Below, one piece after another: positions 26,613 to 35,611 of a stretch of 64,000 nucleotides of DNA. Where the stretch lies: the NCBI GenBank assembly GCA_902529115.1, contig CABZVB010000002.1:1-64000 (forward strand), read 5' to 3'. The stretch comes from an uncultured Balneola sp. (GTDB taxonomy: Bacteria; Bacteroidota; Rhodothermia; Balneolales; Balneolaceae). A program made the translations under genes and the position numbers. Position 1 is the first letter of the stretch. The number at the start of each line of letters is the position of its first letter. Below the pieces are notes generated by a model. It did not search any database. It saw only the letters and a program-made list of their open reading frames with translations, and had not been told where the DNA came from.

Positions 26613-29609
26613 TCAAAAACTGAAATTCAGCCCTAAATTATAGATTCTGACATTCGGGAATCCTCCTCCATCGTCAACTCCAGGAGCTAGAATACCACTT
26701 TCGAATTCTGGATCCATACCAGAATATCCTGTAAAAGTCAGTAGGTTCTGGCCAACAGCAAAAAGAGTTAGCTCTCCAATGTTATTCCATGGGACTTTGT
26801 AACCTACGCGAAGGTTCTTAAGTCGTAGATAGGAACCATCTTCGACGTACAAGCTACTGGCGATATTATTAGGACTTCCAAAATCAGCAGTGGGCCTTGG
26901 ATCGGAACCAGATCCATCAATGTATGGATCATATACTCCAGAATAGGTAGTTAGTGGACTTGTATCCATATCATATCTTACGCCATTGAAAATATCTCTT
27001 CCATGAACACCCTGAAAGAATACAGATAGTTCAAAATTTTTCCAGTATGCATTTAGATTTAATCCATATTCTAAATCGGGGTTTGGATCTCCAACAATAA
27101 CCCTGTCATCCCCTTCACTTATATTACCATCTTCATTAGCATCTTGATATTTCGCATCTCCGATATATGGAATCCTATTAATTACAGTGTACTCATTCAA
27201 CTCTGCAGCCTCTTTATAAATACCTTGGTAGCCTAAGGTATAAATCTGACCAATAGGACTGCCAACAGTTGTAATGGAATACTCTCCAAACAGATTTCCC
27301 AATGGAAGACTGGTGACCTTGTTTTCGGTATGGAATAGGTTTGCTGTGATATCATACTTGATAGATTTTTTTAACTCACGAAATACTACTAGAAATTCCC
27401 ATCCTGACCTCTCCATAGTGGCTACATTGATAATGGTAGTTCCGCCTATTCCTTCACCAGTAGTGCCAGGAACAGGTGCCGCTACTAATAAGTCTTCTAA
27501 GTCGCCAAAATAGTAATCCCCAATAAATTCCAATTTTCCATCGAACATTACTAAATCCAATCCTAGATTAGTTTCTTTCAGGGTTTCCCATTTCAGATCA
27601 TCATTTACAAGGTTTTCACGTATAGCTCCTATCACACTACGATCTCCGTAACCAAGGTTATAATTAGTACCGCCTGCCGAACTCGATGCAATTAATGTTT
27701 GATAAGCATAATTTCCAATGCTAGCATTTCCAACCACTCCGTAACCAGCACGTAGTTTTAATCTGGTGATAAAAGGTACATTAAAAAAACTTTCTTCATT
27801 GATATTCCATCCCGCTGAAACTGAAGGGAAAGTACCCCATCTGTTTTTCTCAGGAAATTTTGATGAACCATCTCTTCTTACATTTGCAGTTAGTAAGTAT
27901 TTATCGGAAAAATTATATGTAAGCCTTCCCAAAAATGAACGAATTGTTGATGTTTGCTGATTTCCATATGTCGAGATATTCTCGGGTGATGCAGTTGTTG
28001 ACGATATTTGGAAAAATGGGTCATCACTGTCAAAACCCCCATTAATTGATATACCATTTTGTTTAAAATCAAACTGTTGTTCCGTATGTGTAGCCATTAC
28101 AGAAAATTGGTGATTATTAATACTATTGCTATAAGTTAGTCTATTTTCAATTACAAGCATTAAATCCTCGGCACTGTTTTCTTCTAAACCTGATAAGTGA
28201 GGAATTTCTGTTCTAATCTGTCCACCCCGTTGAAAATTTCTTGCAGCCCCCATATCAATGTCGGCACCAAAGTTAAACTTATATTCAAGATTTTTTAAAA
28301 GCTGGACATCGGTGAATATATTACCCATGATCTTTGTATGATCCTGGTAGCTGTTGAACATCTCTCGAACTCCGACGGGATTGAACTGATAAGTTTCGGC
28401 ATCATCAATAGAACCGTGCCCATACCCACTAATCGTTGTTGGATCGTAAACCGGAATAGTTGGGAACATCATGAGTGTATTATATATGACACCTTGACCG
28501 TCAAGATATTGTTGCCCTATCTGACGAGTTTTACTTACAGCAAGGTTCTGTCCTACTATAATTTTATCATTTAGGTCAAATTCAGTATTGAGACGTACAC
28601 CTACCCTTTGAAAACGGGTTTTATTAATGGTACCATTCTGATCAGTATTGTTTAAGTTTAAATAGACTTTACTTTTCTCGCTTCCTGAGGATATTGATAT
28701 ATTGTTCTCTCGAAAGGATGCAGCATCATCAAAGACTGCTTTCTGCCAATCGGTATCAACGCCACGAGTAAGGTCGTCAGACCAGTTTCTTCGCGGTAAT
28801 CCGGCATTATCATAGGCTGCATTATGTATCCTTGCAAATTCAGCCGTATTTACAACATCCAATTTTTTAGAAAACTGCTGAATACCCGCCTGGCTTTCAA
28901 AAGAAACGGACATTTTATCGGCATTCCCTTTTTTTGTTGTAATAACTACTACCCCATTTGCTGCTCTTGAACCGTATATGGCAGATGAGGATGCATCCTT
29001 CAAAATTTGAATAGACTCAATATCTGTAGGATTTATATTTGGACTATCTTCAGTGGGAATTCCATCGATAACAAATAAAGGATTGTTATCACCGAAAAAT
29101 GAAACACCCCGTATAGTTATATCACCAAGAGAACCGGGTTCACCAGTTTTACTTACTGTAACACCAGGAATTCTGCCCTGCAGGCGGTCCGTTACATTTG
29201 TTGATAAACTTTTTGCAAGTTCCTCCATCTCCACAATACCTACTGCACCTGTGAGGTCTTTTTTTCTTTGAGACCCGTAACCAACCACGACGACTTCTTC
29301 TCCAGAAATAGAACTTACCGGCATTATTATATCTATGCTAGTACGACCATTAATTGGAATTTCTTGGGTTTGAAATCCGAGATACGAAACAATTAAAGTG
29401 TCTGACAAGGACATGACATTTAATTGAAATAATCCTTCTCGATTTGTAGCTGTTCCCGAAGAAGTACCTTTAACTTTTATATTTGCACCTGGTAGAACTT
29501 CTTGCGATTCATCTGTTACTTTACCATTAATGGTATATTGCGCATTAGCTTTAACAGAGCAAAACATCCCAAAAAGAATTACCAGTGTTGCTTTCTGATA
29601 TATTTTCAT
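26613..29609 (-). CDS. SusC/RagA-family TonB-linked outer-membrane transporter
   Basis: TonB-dependent porin that imports ligand presented by its SusD partner. At 998 residues the length is usual. A signal peptide (ending KANAQ) is followed by a carboxypeptidase-regulatory-like domain (YTINGKVTDESQEVLPGANI), a TonB-box-like EEVVVVGYGSQRKKDLTG segment, the plug (FVIDGIPTEDSPNINPTDI, ILKDASSSAIYGSRAANG) and a beta-barrel ending with an aromatic terminus (YNLGLNFSF). It is first of the SusC-SusD-hydrolase gene set and is preceded by a surface lipoprotein gene (37 bp). Confidence 0.96.
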   Translation of the reverse strand: MKIYQKATLVILFGMFCSVKANAQYTINGKVTDESQEVLPGANIKVKGTSSGTATNREGLFQLNVMSLSDTLIVSYLGFQTQEIPINGRTSIDIIMPVSSISGEEVVVVGYGSQRKKDLTGAVGIVEMEELAKSLSTNVTDRLQGRIPGVTVSKTGEPGSLGDITIRGVSFFGDNNPLFVIDGIPTEDSPNINPTDIESIQILKDASSSAIYGSRAANGVVVITTKKGNADKMSVSFESQAGIQQFSKKLDVVNTAEFARIHNAAYDNAGLPRRNWSDDLTRGVDTDWQKAVFDDAASFRENNISISSGSEKSKVYLNLNNTDQNGTINKTRFQRVGVRLNTEFDLNDKIIVGQNLAVSKTRQIGQQYLDGQGVIYNTLMMFPTIPVYDPTTISGYGHGSIDDAETYQFNPVGVREMFNSYQDHTKIMGNIFTDVQLLKNLEYKFNFGADIDMGAARNFQRGGQIRTEIPHLSGLEENSAEDLMLVIENRLTYSNSINNHQFSVMATHTEQQFDFKQNGISINGGFDSDDPFFQISSTTASPENISTYGNQQTSTIRSFLGRLTYNFSDKYLLTANVRRDGSSKFPEKNRWGTFPSVSAGWNINEESFFNVPFITRLKLRAGYGVVGNASIGNYAYQTLIASSSAGGTNYNLGYGDRSVIGAIRENLVNDDLKWETLKETNLGLDLVMFDGKLEFIGDYYFGDLEDLLVAAPVPGTTGEGIGGTTIINVATMERSGWEFLVVFRELKKSIKYDITANLFHTENKVTSLPLGNLFGEYSITTVGSPIGQIYTLGYQGIYKEAAELNEYTVINRIPYIGDAKYQDANEDGNISEGDDRVIVGDPNPDLEYGLNLNAYWKNFELSVFFQGVHGRDIFNGVRYDMDTSPLTTYSGVYDPYIDGSGSDPRPTADFGSPNNIASSLYVEDGSYLRLKNLRVGYKVPWNNIGELTLFAVGQNLLTFTGYSGMDPEFESGILAPGVDDGGGFPNVRIYNLGLNFSF

Positions 29610-29645
29610 TTTGACATTGGTTAATAAAGGTTGATGATTTAATAA

Positions 29646-30617
29646 TTAATCTACTATTCCAATATTGTCAATCCTGAATGAAATAGGATCGCCCTGCTCT
29701 CCTCCCCAAACCTCTATCCCGATATATCCAACTGTAGATGGGTCAGCTGGAAGCCCCCATAGACTAATGAAATCTGATAGTGGTATTTCAATACTCTGCC
29801 AACTTTCTGCATATTCGAGATTCAAACTGCTAATTTGTTTTTGTCCACCACTTGCTCCCCATGTTTCATCTACAAAATATAATTGAATATCAGCAGCGGT
29901 TGGATCATCTTCCCAATGTGCACCACTTAATGTAGGAGCAGTAAAATGACTGTAATCAAATCTTAATGTTTTCCCTGTAAAATCTTGATTACCTCCAAGA
30001 TTATATTCCGACCATATATAAGTCTCTGAAACATTATGGGTAATCATGAGATGATCATTATTTTCTAATGTTATTGATCCAAAATTTGTACCATCATGTT
30101 CAAAGTTCAATCCTTCAAAAGTGAAATTTGGAACTGGATTGTCAACAACACTACCCGTACCATGGCCGTTAAAATCGATTAAAACTGAAGCATTGCCTGT
30201 ATAATCTTCAGCTCCAAGAACTGATGCAATAATTACTGCAAATGTTGCGCTAACATCATGGCCTTCTTGTCCGTCTGTAGCAGTAACTGTGATATCTGAG
30301 GACCCCGCTCCAACCTCACTTATAGTTAACACAGTATTATCAAGACTTATGTCTATTACCGATTCATCAGAATTCGTAACTTGGTAGTTTATAATTTCTC
30401 CTTCTTGATCGCTTACATAGTTGGCAAAATCAATTTCATATTTACCAAACCCTGGACTTAAAAATACATTATTTAATCCTGATATCACAGGTGGTTGGTT
30501 AATGATGAGTGGAGGATCATATGATTCATCAAAACCAAAAAAATCAAAGCACCCAGTAATTACTGTTAGTGATAAAATTAAACAAGTGGGGATTATTAAA
30601 TATTTTCTATTTTTCAT
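29646..30617 (-). CDS. Surface lipoprotein with cadherin-like and carbohydrate-binding-like domains
   Basis: Probably a surface glycan- or ligand-binding protein of the SusCD locus. The frame extends to a TTG at 30638, but the ATG at 30617 (MKNRKYLIIPTCL) gives a clean lipoprotein signal with Cys at LTVITGC. An Ig/cadherin-like domain follows (NQPPVISGLNNVFLSPG ... ITVTATDGQEGHDV), then a ~190-residue beta-sandwich (VLIDFNGHGTGSVVDNPVP to FRIDNIGIVD). The sandwich is roughly 80 percent identical to that of the 31.1-31.8 kb gene. No catalytic motif. Confidence 0.75.
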   Translation of the reverse strand: MKNRKYLIIPTCLILSLTVITGCFDFFGFDESYDPPLIINQPPVISGLNNVFLSPGFGKYEIDFANYVSDQEGEIINYQVTNSDESVIDISLDNTVLTISEVGAGSSDITVTATDGQEGHDVSATFAVIIASVLGAEDYTGNASVLIDFNGHGTGSVVDNPVPNFTFEGLNFEHDGTNFGSITLENNDHLMITHNVSETYIWSEYNLGGNQDFTGKTLRFDYSHFTAPTLSGAHWEDDPTAADIQLYFVDETWGASGGQKQISSLNLEYAESWQSIEIPLSDFISLWGLPADPSTVGYIGIEVWGGEQGDPISFRIDNIGIVD

Positions 30618-30638
30618 GTCAACCATATTTGGATTCAA

Positions 30639-31093
30639 TTTTTGATTTGATGTAAGACAAATATTTGTATCAAAGCATAAGCATTTACGAATTTTACTAA
30701 AATATATTCTCTCAACTTCAGAGCCAGTTGTTCTAAGTTTTGGTTCTATTGATTTATTCTGCTATTCGTTATTAAAAAAAATTTAATAATGAAAATGTCG
30801 TTTAGCCTTTTTATTTATAATATATTTTCAATTGACTATTCAACCTCTATAAATGACAGCACAAAAAACCGAGAAAATATTACCGAATGTTTATAAACCT
30901 ATCTTATTTCAGCGTTAATTCAGCATCATTGAAAACTAGTATTTAACTTCACCTTTCATAAAAGCTAAATTTTTGAGGATTCTAAAGGCATATACGCATT
31001 TAATTAATTCAGTTTTTTTATCAATTAAATGTACATCTGTATATGCCTTTATTTTATCCTAATGTTGGTTAATAAAAGCTAGTGATCTTATGT
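30639..31093. other. 455-bp intergenic region between the two sister surface-lipoprotein genes
   Basis: Non-coding. It contains a 12-bp palindrome ACAAATATTTGT at 30657-30668, close upstream of the 29.6 kb operon and so a candidate operator or promoter element, and a long imperfect hairpin at 30984-31050, listed separately. Its AT-content is high and no open frame is convincing. Confidence 0.4.
30984..31050. repeat. Long two-part inverted repeat (hairpin) downstream of the 31.1 kb lipoprotein gene
   Basis: The outer arms AAAGGCATATAC (30984-30995) and GTATATGCCTTT (31039-31050) are perfect 12-bp complements. Inner arms CATTTAATT (30997-31005) and AATTAAATG (31023-31031) are perfect 9-bp complements. 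The arms are separated by 1 nt on the left and 7 nt on the right. It may terminate or stabilise the minus-strand transcript from the gene ending at 31094. Confidence 0.7.
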
Positions 31094-31783
31094 TTAATCT
31101 ATGATTGCAAAATTATCGATTCGAAATGTAATAGGGGCATTCCGCTTGCCCCCCCAAATCTCTATCCCAATATACCCTACCGTAGATGGCTCCACTGGAA
31201 GATCCCATAGACTATTAAAATCAGATAGTGAAATTTCAATAGTCTGCCAACCTTCTGTGTATTCTAGGTTTAAGCTGCTAAATTGTACTTGTCCACCACT
31301 TTCACCCCATTCCTCGTCTACAAAATATATTTGAATATCAGCAGCAGTTGAGTCATCCTCCCAATGTACACCACTTAATGCAGGAGCAGTGAAATGACTG
31401 TAGTCAAATCTTAATTTTTTCCCGGTAAAGTCTTGATTACCACCAAGATCTAATTCAGACCATATGTATGTCCCTTCTACATTATGGGTGATAAACAAAT
31501 GGTCATTATTCTCTAATGTTATTGATCCAAAATCAGTACTATCATATTCAAAGGTCAAACCTTCAAATTTAAAATTTGGTACCGGATTATCAAAAACACT
31601 ACCCGTTCCAAGTCCATTAAAATCTATTAAAACTGAAGCAACACCACTAATATCTTCAGCTCCAGTAATTGATTGTTCATCACTGACTGAAGTAGGTTGA
31701 TCCTCAGAGCATCCTATTGCTAATGCAAATGTTAGTAATAGAATAAAATTTATTTTGAATATTACGTAGTTTCTTATTTTCAT
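31094..31783 (-). CDS. Surface lipoprotein, sister of the 29.6-30.6 kb protein
   Basis: A frame extends to 31822, but the ATG at 31783 has AAAGAGA upstream and gives a lipoprotein signal (KINFILLLTFALAIGC), leaving 229 residues. After the lipobox and a short linker, the whole protein is the beta-sandwich found at the C-terminus of its neighbour (VLIDFNGLGTGSVFDNPVP ... SALN-type strands ... FRIDNFAIID). The cadherin-like domain is missing. It is presumably a ligand-binding surface protein made by duplication. It is transcribed divergently from the transporter and ribokinase genes. Confidence 0.75.
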   Translation of the reverse strand: MKIRNYVIFKINFILLLTFALAIGCSEDQPTSVSDEQSITGAEDISGVASVLIDFNGLGTGSVFDNPVPNFKFEGLTFEYDSTDFGSITLENNDHLFITHNVEGTYIWSELDLGGNQDFTGKKLRFDYSHFTAPALSGVHWEDDSTAADIQIYFVDEEWGESGGQVQFSSLNLEYTEGWQTIEISLSDFNSLWDLPVEPSTVGYIGIEIWGGKRNAPITFRIDNFAIID

Positions 31784-32122
31784 AATTGCTATCTCTTTAG
31801 ATAATGTATGTTTGAATAACAAATAAACAAATATTGATTAAAACTACAACTGACAGAGTTTTTACATGTCTATTTAGAAAAGGTCTAAATAAGAAGACAT
31901 CTTTATACTTATTTGTAAAGTATAAAATTTAATTTCAAGGATATAGTTTTTCCAAACTATTATCTCATAGATTTATCAATGGATAAGATTGGATAGCTTA
32001 CAACTTTTTCACTTACACTAGAAAATGCAAAACAAAGCAACTGCACATTTTTCTTGCAATAAGTAATATTTATTGTAAATTTTTATTTGTATTTAAAAAT
32101 AAAAATACAAGGAGTTATTTAA
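31784..32122. promoter_or_regulatory. Divergent regulatory region between surface-lipoprotein and transporter/ribokinase genes
   Basis: This 339-bp spacer separates two divergent transcription units of one pathway and so is the likely control point. It contains a perfect inverted repeat TATTTAGA-5-TCTAAATA (31871-31891), a candidate operator, and a second inverted repeat TTGTATTT-8-AAATACAA (32087-32110) abutting the Shine-Dalgarno AAGGAG (32109-32114) of the transporter gene. Exact promoters could not be assigned. Confidence 0.45.
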
Positions 32123-33127
32123 ATGGTAATAGTAGAATCATATTTAATTGCTATAGTATTGTGTTTTATAACCATGCTTTGTTGGGGATCTTGGGCTAAT
32201 ACACAAAAACTTGCAAGTAAAGAATGGAAGTTTCAATTATTTTATTGGGATTATTCAATTGGTGTACTTTTACTTGCATTATTTTTTGCTTTTACATTAG
32301 GTAGTTTTGGATCTGAGGGTAGGCATTTTATTGAAGATCTTTTTCAGGCTGACTCAAATGCATTATTATCCGCTTTTCTAGGTGGGGTTATTTTCAATCT
32401 AGCTAATATATTAATTGTTGTCGCAATTGATATAGCTGGAATGGCTGTAGCCTTTCCAGTTGGTATTGGGCTTGCATTAGTTTTAGGAGTAATCACAAAT
32501 TATATTGGAGCCCCAGTTGGTAATCCATATTTATTATTTGCTGGAGTTGCAGCAGTTACAATAGCGATATTAGTAGATGCAATAGCTTATAGACGACTCT
32601 CTGGATCTAAAGAAAGTAAAGCAAGAAATGGCTTATTGATTGCTTTAGCAGGTGGAATTTTAATGGGTTTTTTCTATCGATTTGTCGCATCATCAATGTC
32701 CGTAGATTTTGTAACACTAGAAGTTGGAAAGTTAAGTCCATACACAGCAGTAGTTATTTTTTCACTCGGTTTACTAGTATCAAACTTTGTGTGGAATACA
32801 ATCTTAATGGTAAAACCATTATCCGGTGAACCTGTTAAATATTCAGATTATATAAACAAGGGAAGTTTAAAGTTACATTTGATTGGAATACTGGGTGGGG
32901 TTATTTGGAGTATTGGCATGTCATTTAGCATCATTGCTTCTGGTGCAGCTGGTTTTGCCATATCATATGGACTTGGACAGGGTGCTACAATGGTAGCAGC
33001 ATTTTGGGGTGTATTTATATGGAAAGAATTTAAAGACGCACCTAAAGGAACTAATAAGTTACTTGGCCTTATGTTTTCTTTTTTTATTGTCGGATTAACA
33101 CTAATAATATTAGCTCGAATTTATTAA
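32123..33127 (+). CDS. GRP-family sugar permease, probable ribose transporter
   Basis: A 334-residue inner-membrane protein with about ten hydrophobic helices, belonging to the drug/metabolite superfamily branch of glucose/ribose/rhamnose porters (GRP/RhaT-like). Characteristic segments are the N-terminal MLCWGSWANTQKLASKEWKFQLFYWDY, IAGMAVAFPVGIGLALVLG and a late GQGATMVAAFWGVFIWKEF. AAGGAG 8 bp upstream is the best Shine-Dalgarno in this region. The stop is directly followed by the ribokinase ATG, so transporter and kinase are almost certainly coexpressed; this points to ribose as substrate. Confidence 0.87.
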   Translation: MVIVESYLIAIVLCFITMLCWGSWANTQKLASKEWKFQLFYWDYSIGVLLLALFFAFTLGSFGSEGRHFIEDLFQADSNALLSAFLGGVIFNLANILIVVAIDIAGMAVAFPVGIGLALVLGVITNYIGAPVGNPYLLFAGVAAVTIAILVDAIAYRRLSGSKESKARNGLLIALAGGILMGFFYRFVASSMSVDFVTLEVGKLSPYTAVVIFSLGLLVSNFVWNTILMVKPLSGEPVKYSDYINKGSLKLHLIGILGGVIWSIGMSFSIIASGAAGFAISYGLGQGATMVAAFWGVFIWKEFKDAPKGTNKLLGLMFSFFIVGLTLIILARIY

Positions 33128-34057
33128 ATGAAAACCACTAATAATATTGTAGTAATAGGTAGTTCCAATGTTGATATGATCATAAGAGGAGACAGAATAC
33201 CAAAACCTGGTGAAACCATTATAGGTGGGAAATTTTATAAAGCTGCAGGAGGAAAAGGAGCAAATCAGGCTGTAGCAGCTGCTAGAGCTGGTGGTAGAGT
33301 AACTTTTCTGTCTAGAGTGGGTAATGATGTCTTTGGTCAAGAAGCTATTCAAGGGTATAGAAACGATAAAATAAATGTGAATTATGTAAAAGTAGATCAG
33401 ACTGAATCTACAGGTATTGCATTGATTCTTGTCGACTCAAAAGGTGAAAATTGTATATCTGTTGCATCTGGAGCTAATATGAAACTTGACAAAAGTGATA
33501 TTAAAGATGCTACTGCTGAACTTGATAACGCTGATGTAGTGCTAATGCAATTAGAGACACCAATAGAAACCATTGAATACATAATTAAATTGTTAAAAAA
33601 TAAACAAGTCAAAACAATCCTTAATCCAGCACCTGCATTGAAGATAAGCGATGACTTGTTGGCGCATCTTACAATTATCACACCAAATGAAACAGAAGTC
33701 GAACTACTAACTGGGGTAATAGTTAATGATGAAAAAGACGCACTTAAAGCATCTAAAATTCTATTGGATAAGGGAGTAAAAAATGTAATTATAACGATGG
33801 GTAAAAAAGGAGCTTTTTTACACTCAGAATTAGGCTCTATACTTATTCCAGCTTTTGAGGTAAATGCTCTTGATACAACTGCAGCAGGCGATACATTTAA
33901 TGGAGCTTTTGCCGTTGCTGTAGCTGAGGGTAAAACACTAGAAGATGCTGTAGAATATGCTAATGCTGCTGCTGCAATTTCTGTGACTAAAATGGGCGCG
34001 CAGCCTTCTATTCCTTTAAGAAATGAAATTGAAGATTTTTTAAGCCATATAGACTAA
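33128..34057 (+). CDS. rbsK: Ribokinase (PfkB family)
   Basis: Cytoplasmic kinase converting ribose to ribose 5-phosphate. The 309 residues include NVDMIIRGDRIPKPGETI, the first PfkB signature GGKGANQAVAAARAGG, ILNPAPA, TPNETEVELLTG, and the second signature DTTAAGDTFNGAFAVA with the catalytic Asp. Length and motifs match ribokinase well. Translation begins at the base following the transporter stop codon. With the nucleoside hydrolase and transporter it completes a route from nucleoside to the pentose-phosphate pool. Confidence 0.92.
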   Translation: MKTTNNIVVIGSSNVDMIIRGDRIPKPGETIIGGKFYKAAGGKGANQAVAAARAGGRVTFLSRVGNDVFGQEAIQGYRNDKINVNYVKVDQTESTGIALILVDSKGENCISVASGANMKLDKSDIKDATAELDNADVVLMQLETPIETIEYIIKLLKNKQVKTILNPAPALKISDDLLAHLTIITPNETEVELLTGVIVNDEKDALKASKILLDKGVKNVIITMGKKGAFLHSELGSILIPAFEVNALDTTAAGDTFNGAFAVAVAEGKTLEDAVEYANAAAAISVTKMGAQPSIPLRNEIEDFLSHID

Positions 34058-34350
34058 AACAGACAGCTTATTAAAACTAGATTCAAATTTTTTTCATCAT
34101 AATATTTGACTCATAAACCGACTAGAGATACTGGGAGCAGGACGGAAAGGCATTCATTCAATATTTTCTCTACGTGAATGATTACAAATTCTTACTCATC
34201 AAATCCTTTAATAGCCCAAGAGTTGTTTCCCTATTTGTAGCGGATCAAGATCCGCAGAGACTGTATAACTATACGACTTTGACTAGATTCTAATAAGATA
34301 AGTATAAAAGTAAAAACGTTATACGGTTATATACTAGTGGTTTTTTATAT
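34058..34350. other. Intergenic region between ribokinase and SGNH hydrolase genes
   Basis: It contains a 16-bp perfect inverted repeat GCGGATC-AA-GATCCGC (34240-34255), unusually GC-rich for the area. It also has a 55-codon plus-strand open stretch without a usual start codon (34126-34293, reading RYWEQDGKAFIQYF...), which may be a gene remnant that I cannot identify. No T-run follows the inverted repeat, so it is not a clear terminator. Confidence 0.35.
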
Positions 34351-34356
34351 TTGAGT

Positions 34357-35445
34357 ATGAAATATTACCTCTATTTATTACTTCTTTTTTGTAATTCTAT
34401 TAGTGCTCAAGAAATAAATCAAACTGAATTTTATGGAAAAGAATATTTTTTAATTGAAGGAACAATTGTCGAAGATCATCTCAAAGAGAGTCCTTATGAT
34501 AGGCTTCCTATTTCATATAAAGAGCTTGTTAGAACACCTGTATGGAATTTATCTAAGTCTTCTGCTGGTATATCTATTCGTTTTTGGACAAACACCTCAA
34601 ATCTTAAAATTAAATGGGAGGTCATGAATGATTTCTCAATGGATCACATGCCTGATACTGGGATTAAAGGAGTTGATTTATATTTTAGAAATGGCCAGAA
34701 ATGGCGGTATATCAACACTGGAAGGCCTCAGGGGTTCTTTAACGAGTATACTCTGATTGAAAATATGGATGAAGTAATGAGGGAATTTAAAATTTTCCTT
34801 CCCTTATATGATGGTGTGAAAAATATTGAAATTGGTATTGATTCAAAAAGCAGTATTAAAAAACCATCAAAAAACTCAAAAAAACCTATCATATTTTATG
34901 GAACGAGTATAACGCAAGGAGGATGTGCATCAAGACCTGGTATGGCACACACGAACATCGTGTCGCGACAACTAGATATCGATGTTTATAATTTTGGTTT
35001 CAGTGGAAATTGTCGCATGGAACAGCCTATTGCTGAATTAATTTCTTCAGTAGAACCTTCTCTCTATATTATTGAATGCATGCCTAATATGATTAAACCA
35101 GAACTTATTACTGAAAGAACTATTCCACTAGTTAAAACCATACGTAAAAAGAATCCGGATACACCAATTATTTTTGTTGATCTATTTAAATCACCCATTA
35201 CTCTATTAAATAATAAAATAAGAAGTGAAAATGAGGCTATGGATGAAGCTTTAAAAGCCGAATATAATAAGATGATTGAAAATGACTTTAAGAACATTTT
35301 TTTTATAGAAACACCAGAACTTACCGATTCTGATCATGAGGGCACTGTTGATGCCGTCCATTTTACAGATTTGGGATTCCAAAGGTATGCTGACTTTTTA
35401 ATTGAACAACTAAAAGAATTTCAAATACTACCATCTAATAATTAG
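34357..35445 (+). CDS. Secreted SGNH/GDSL hydrolase (esterase)
   Basis: A 362-residue exported esterase, probably a carbohydrate deacetylase. The ATG at 34357 starts a clean signal peptide (MKYYLYLLLLFCNSISAQ); a TTG two codons earlier is also possible. An N-terminal beta-sandwich contains GVDLYFRNG, the GxDLY motif, followed by the hydrolase domain with the nucleophile in GTSITQGG (Ser184), FGFSGNCRM (block II) and the C-terminal DAVHFTDLGF, which supplies the Asp-His pair. The acyl substrate is unknown. It stands alone between the ribokinase operon and convergent outer-membrane genes. Confidence 0.87.
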   Translation: MKYYLYLLLLFCNSISAQEINQTEFYGKEYFLIEGTIVEDHLKESPYDRLPISYKELVRTPVWNLSKSSAGISIRFWTNTSNLKIKWEVMNDFSMDHMPDTGIKGVDLYFRNGQKWRYINTGRPQGFFNEYTLIENMDEVMREFKIFLPLYDGVKNIEIGIDSKSSIKKPSKNSKKPIIFYGTSITQGGCASRPGMAHTNIVSRQLDIDVYNFGFSGNCRMEQPIAELISSVEPSLYIIECMPNMIKPELITERTIPLVKTIRKKNPDTPIIFVDLFKSPITLLNNKIRSENEAMDEALKAEYNKMIENDFKNIFFIETPELTDSDHEGTVDAVHFTDLGFQRYADFLIEQLKEFQILPSNN

Positions 35446-35542
35446 ATTGGCTTAATGATGTTTTAAGAACTGCAAGAACTAACATTCATTTAACCCACTT
35501 TATAGATTCACTTGCACAGCTTAAAAGAAACGCAAAGTACAC

Positions 35543-35589
35543 AAAAAAAATCCAATCACTCTATCATTATATATAGTTCACAGAGTGAT
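35543..35589 (-). terminator. Terminator of the minus-strand barrel/YHYH gene pair
   Basis: On the minus strand, a perfect 8-bp stem (plus-strand ATCACTCT 35555-35562 and AGAGTGAT 35582-35589) is followed by TTGGA and a run of eight T residues (plus-strand A-run 35543-35550). It lies between convergent genes. Confidence 0.55.
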
Positions 35590-35611
35590 ATAACTAGTAT
35601 AATGAATCAAA

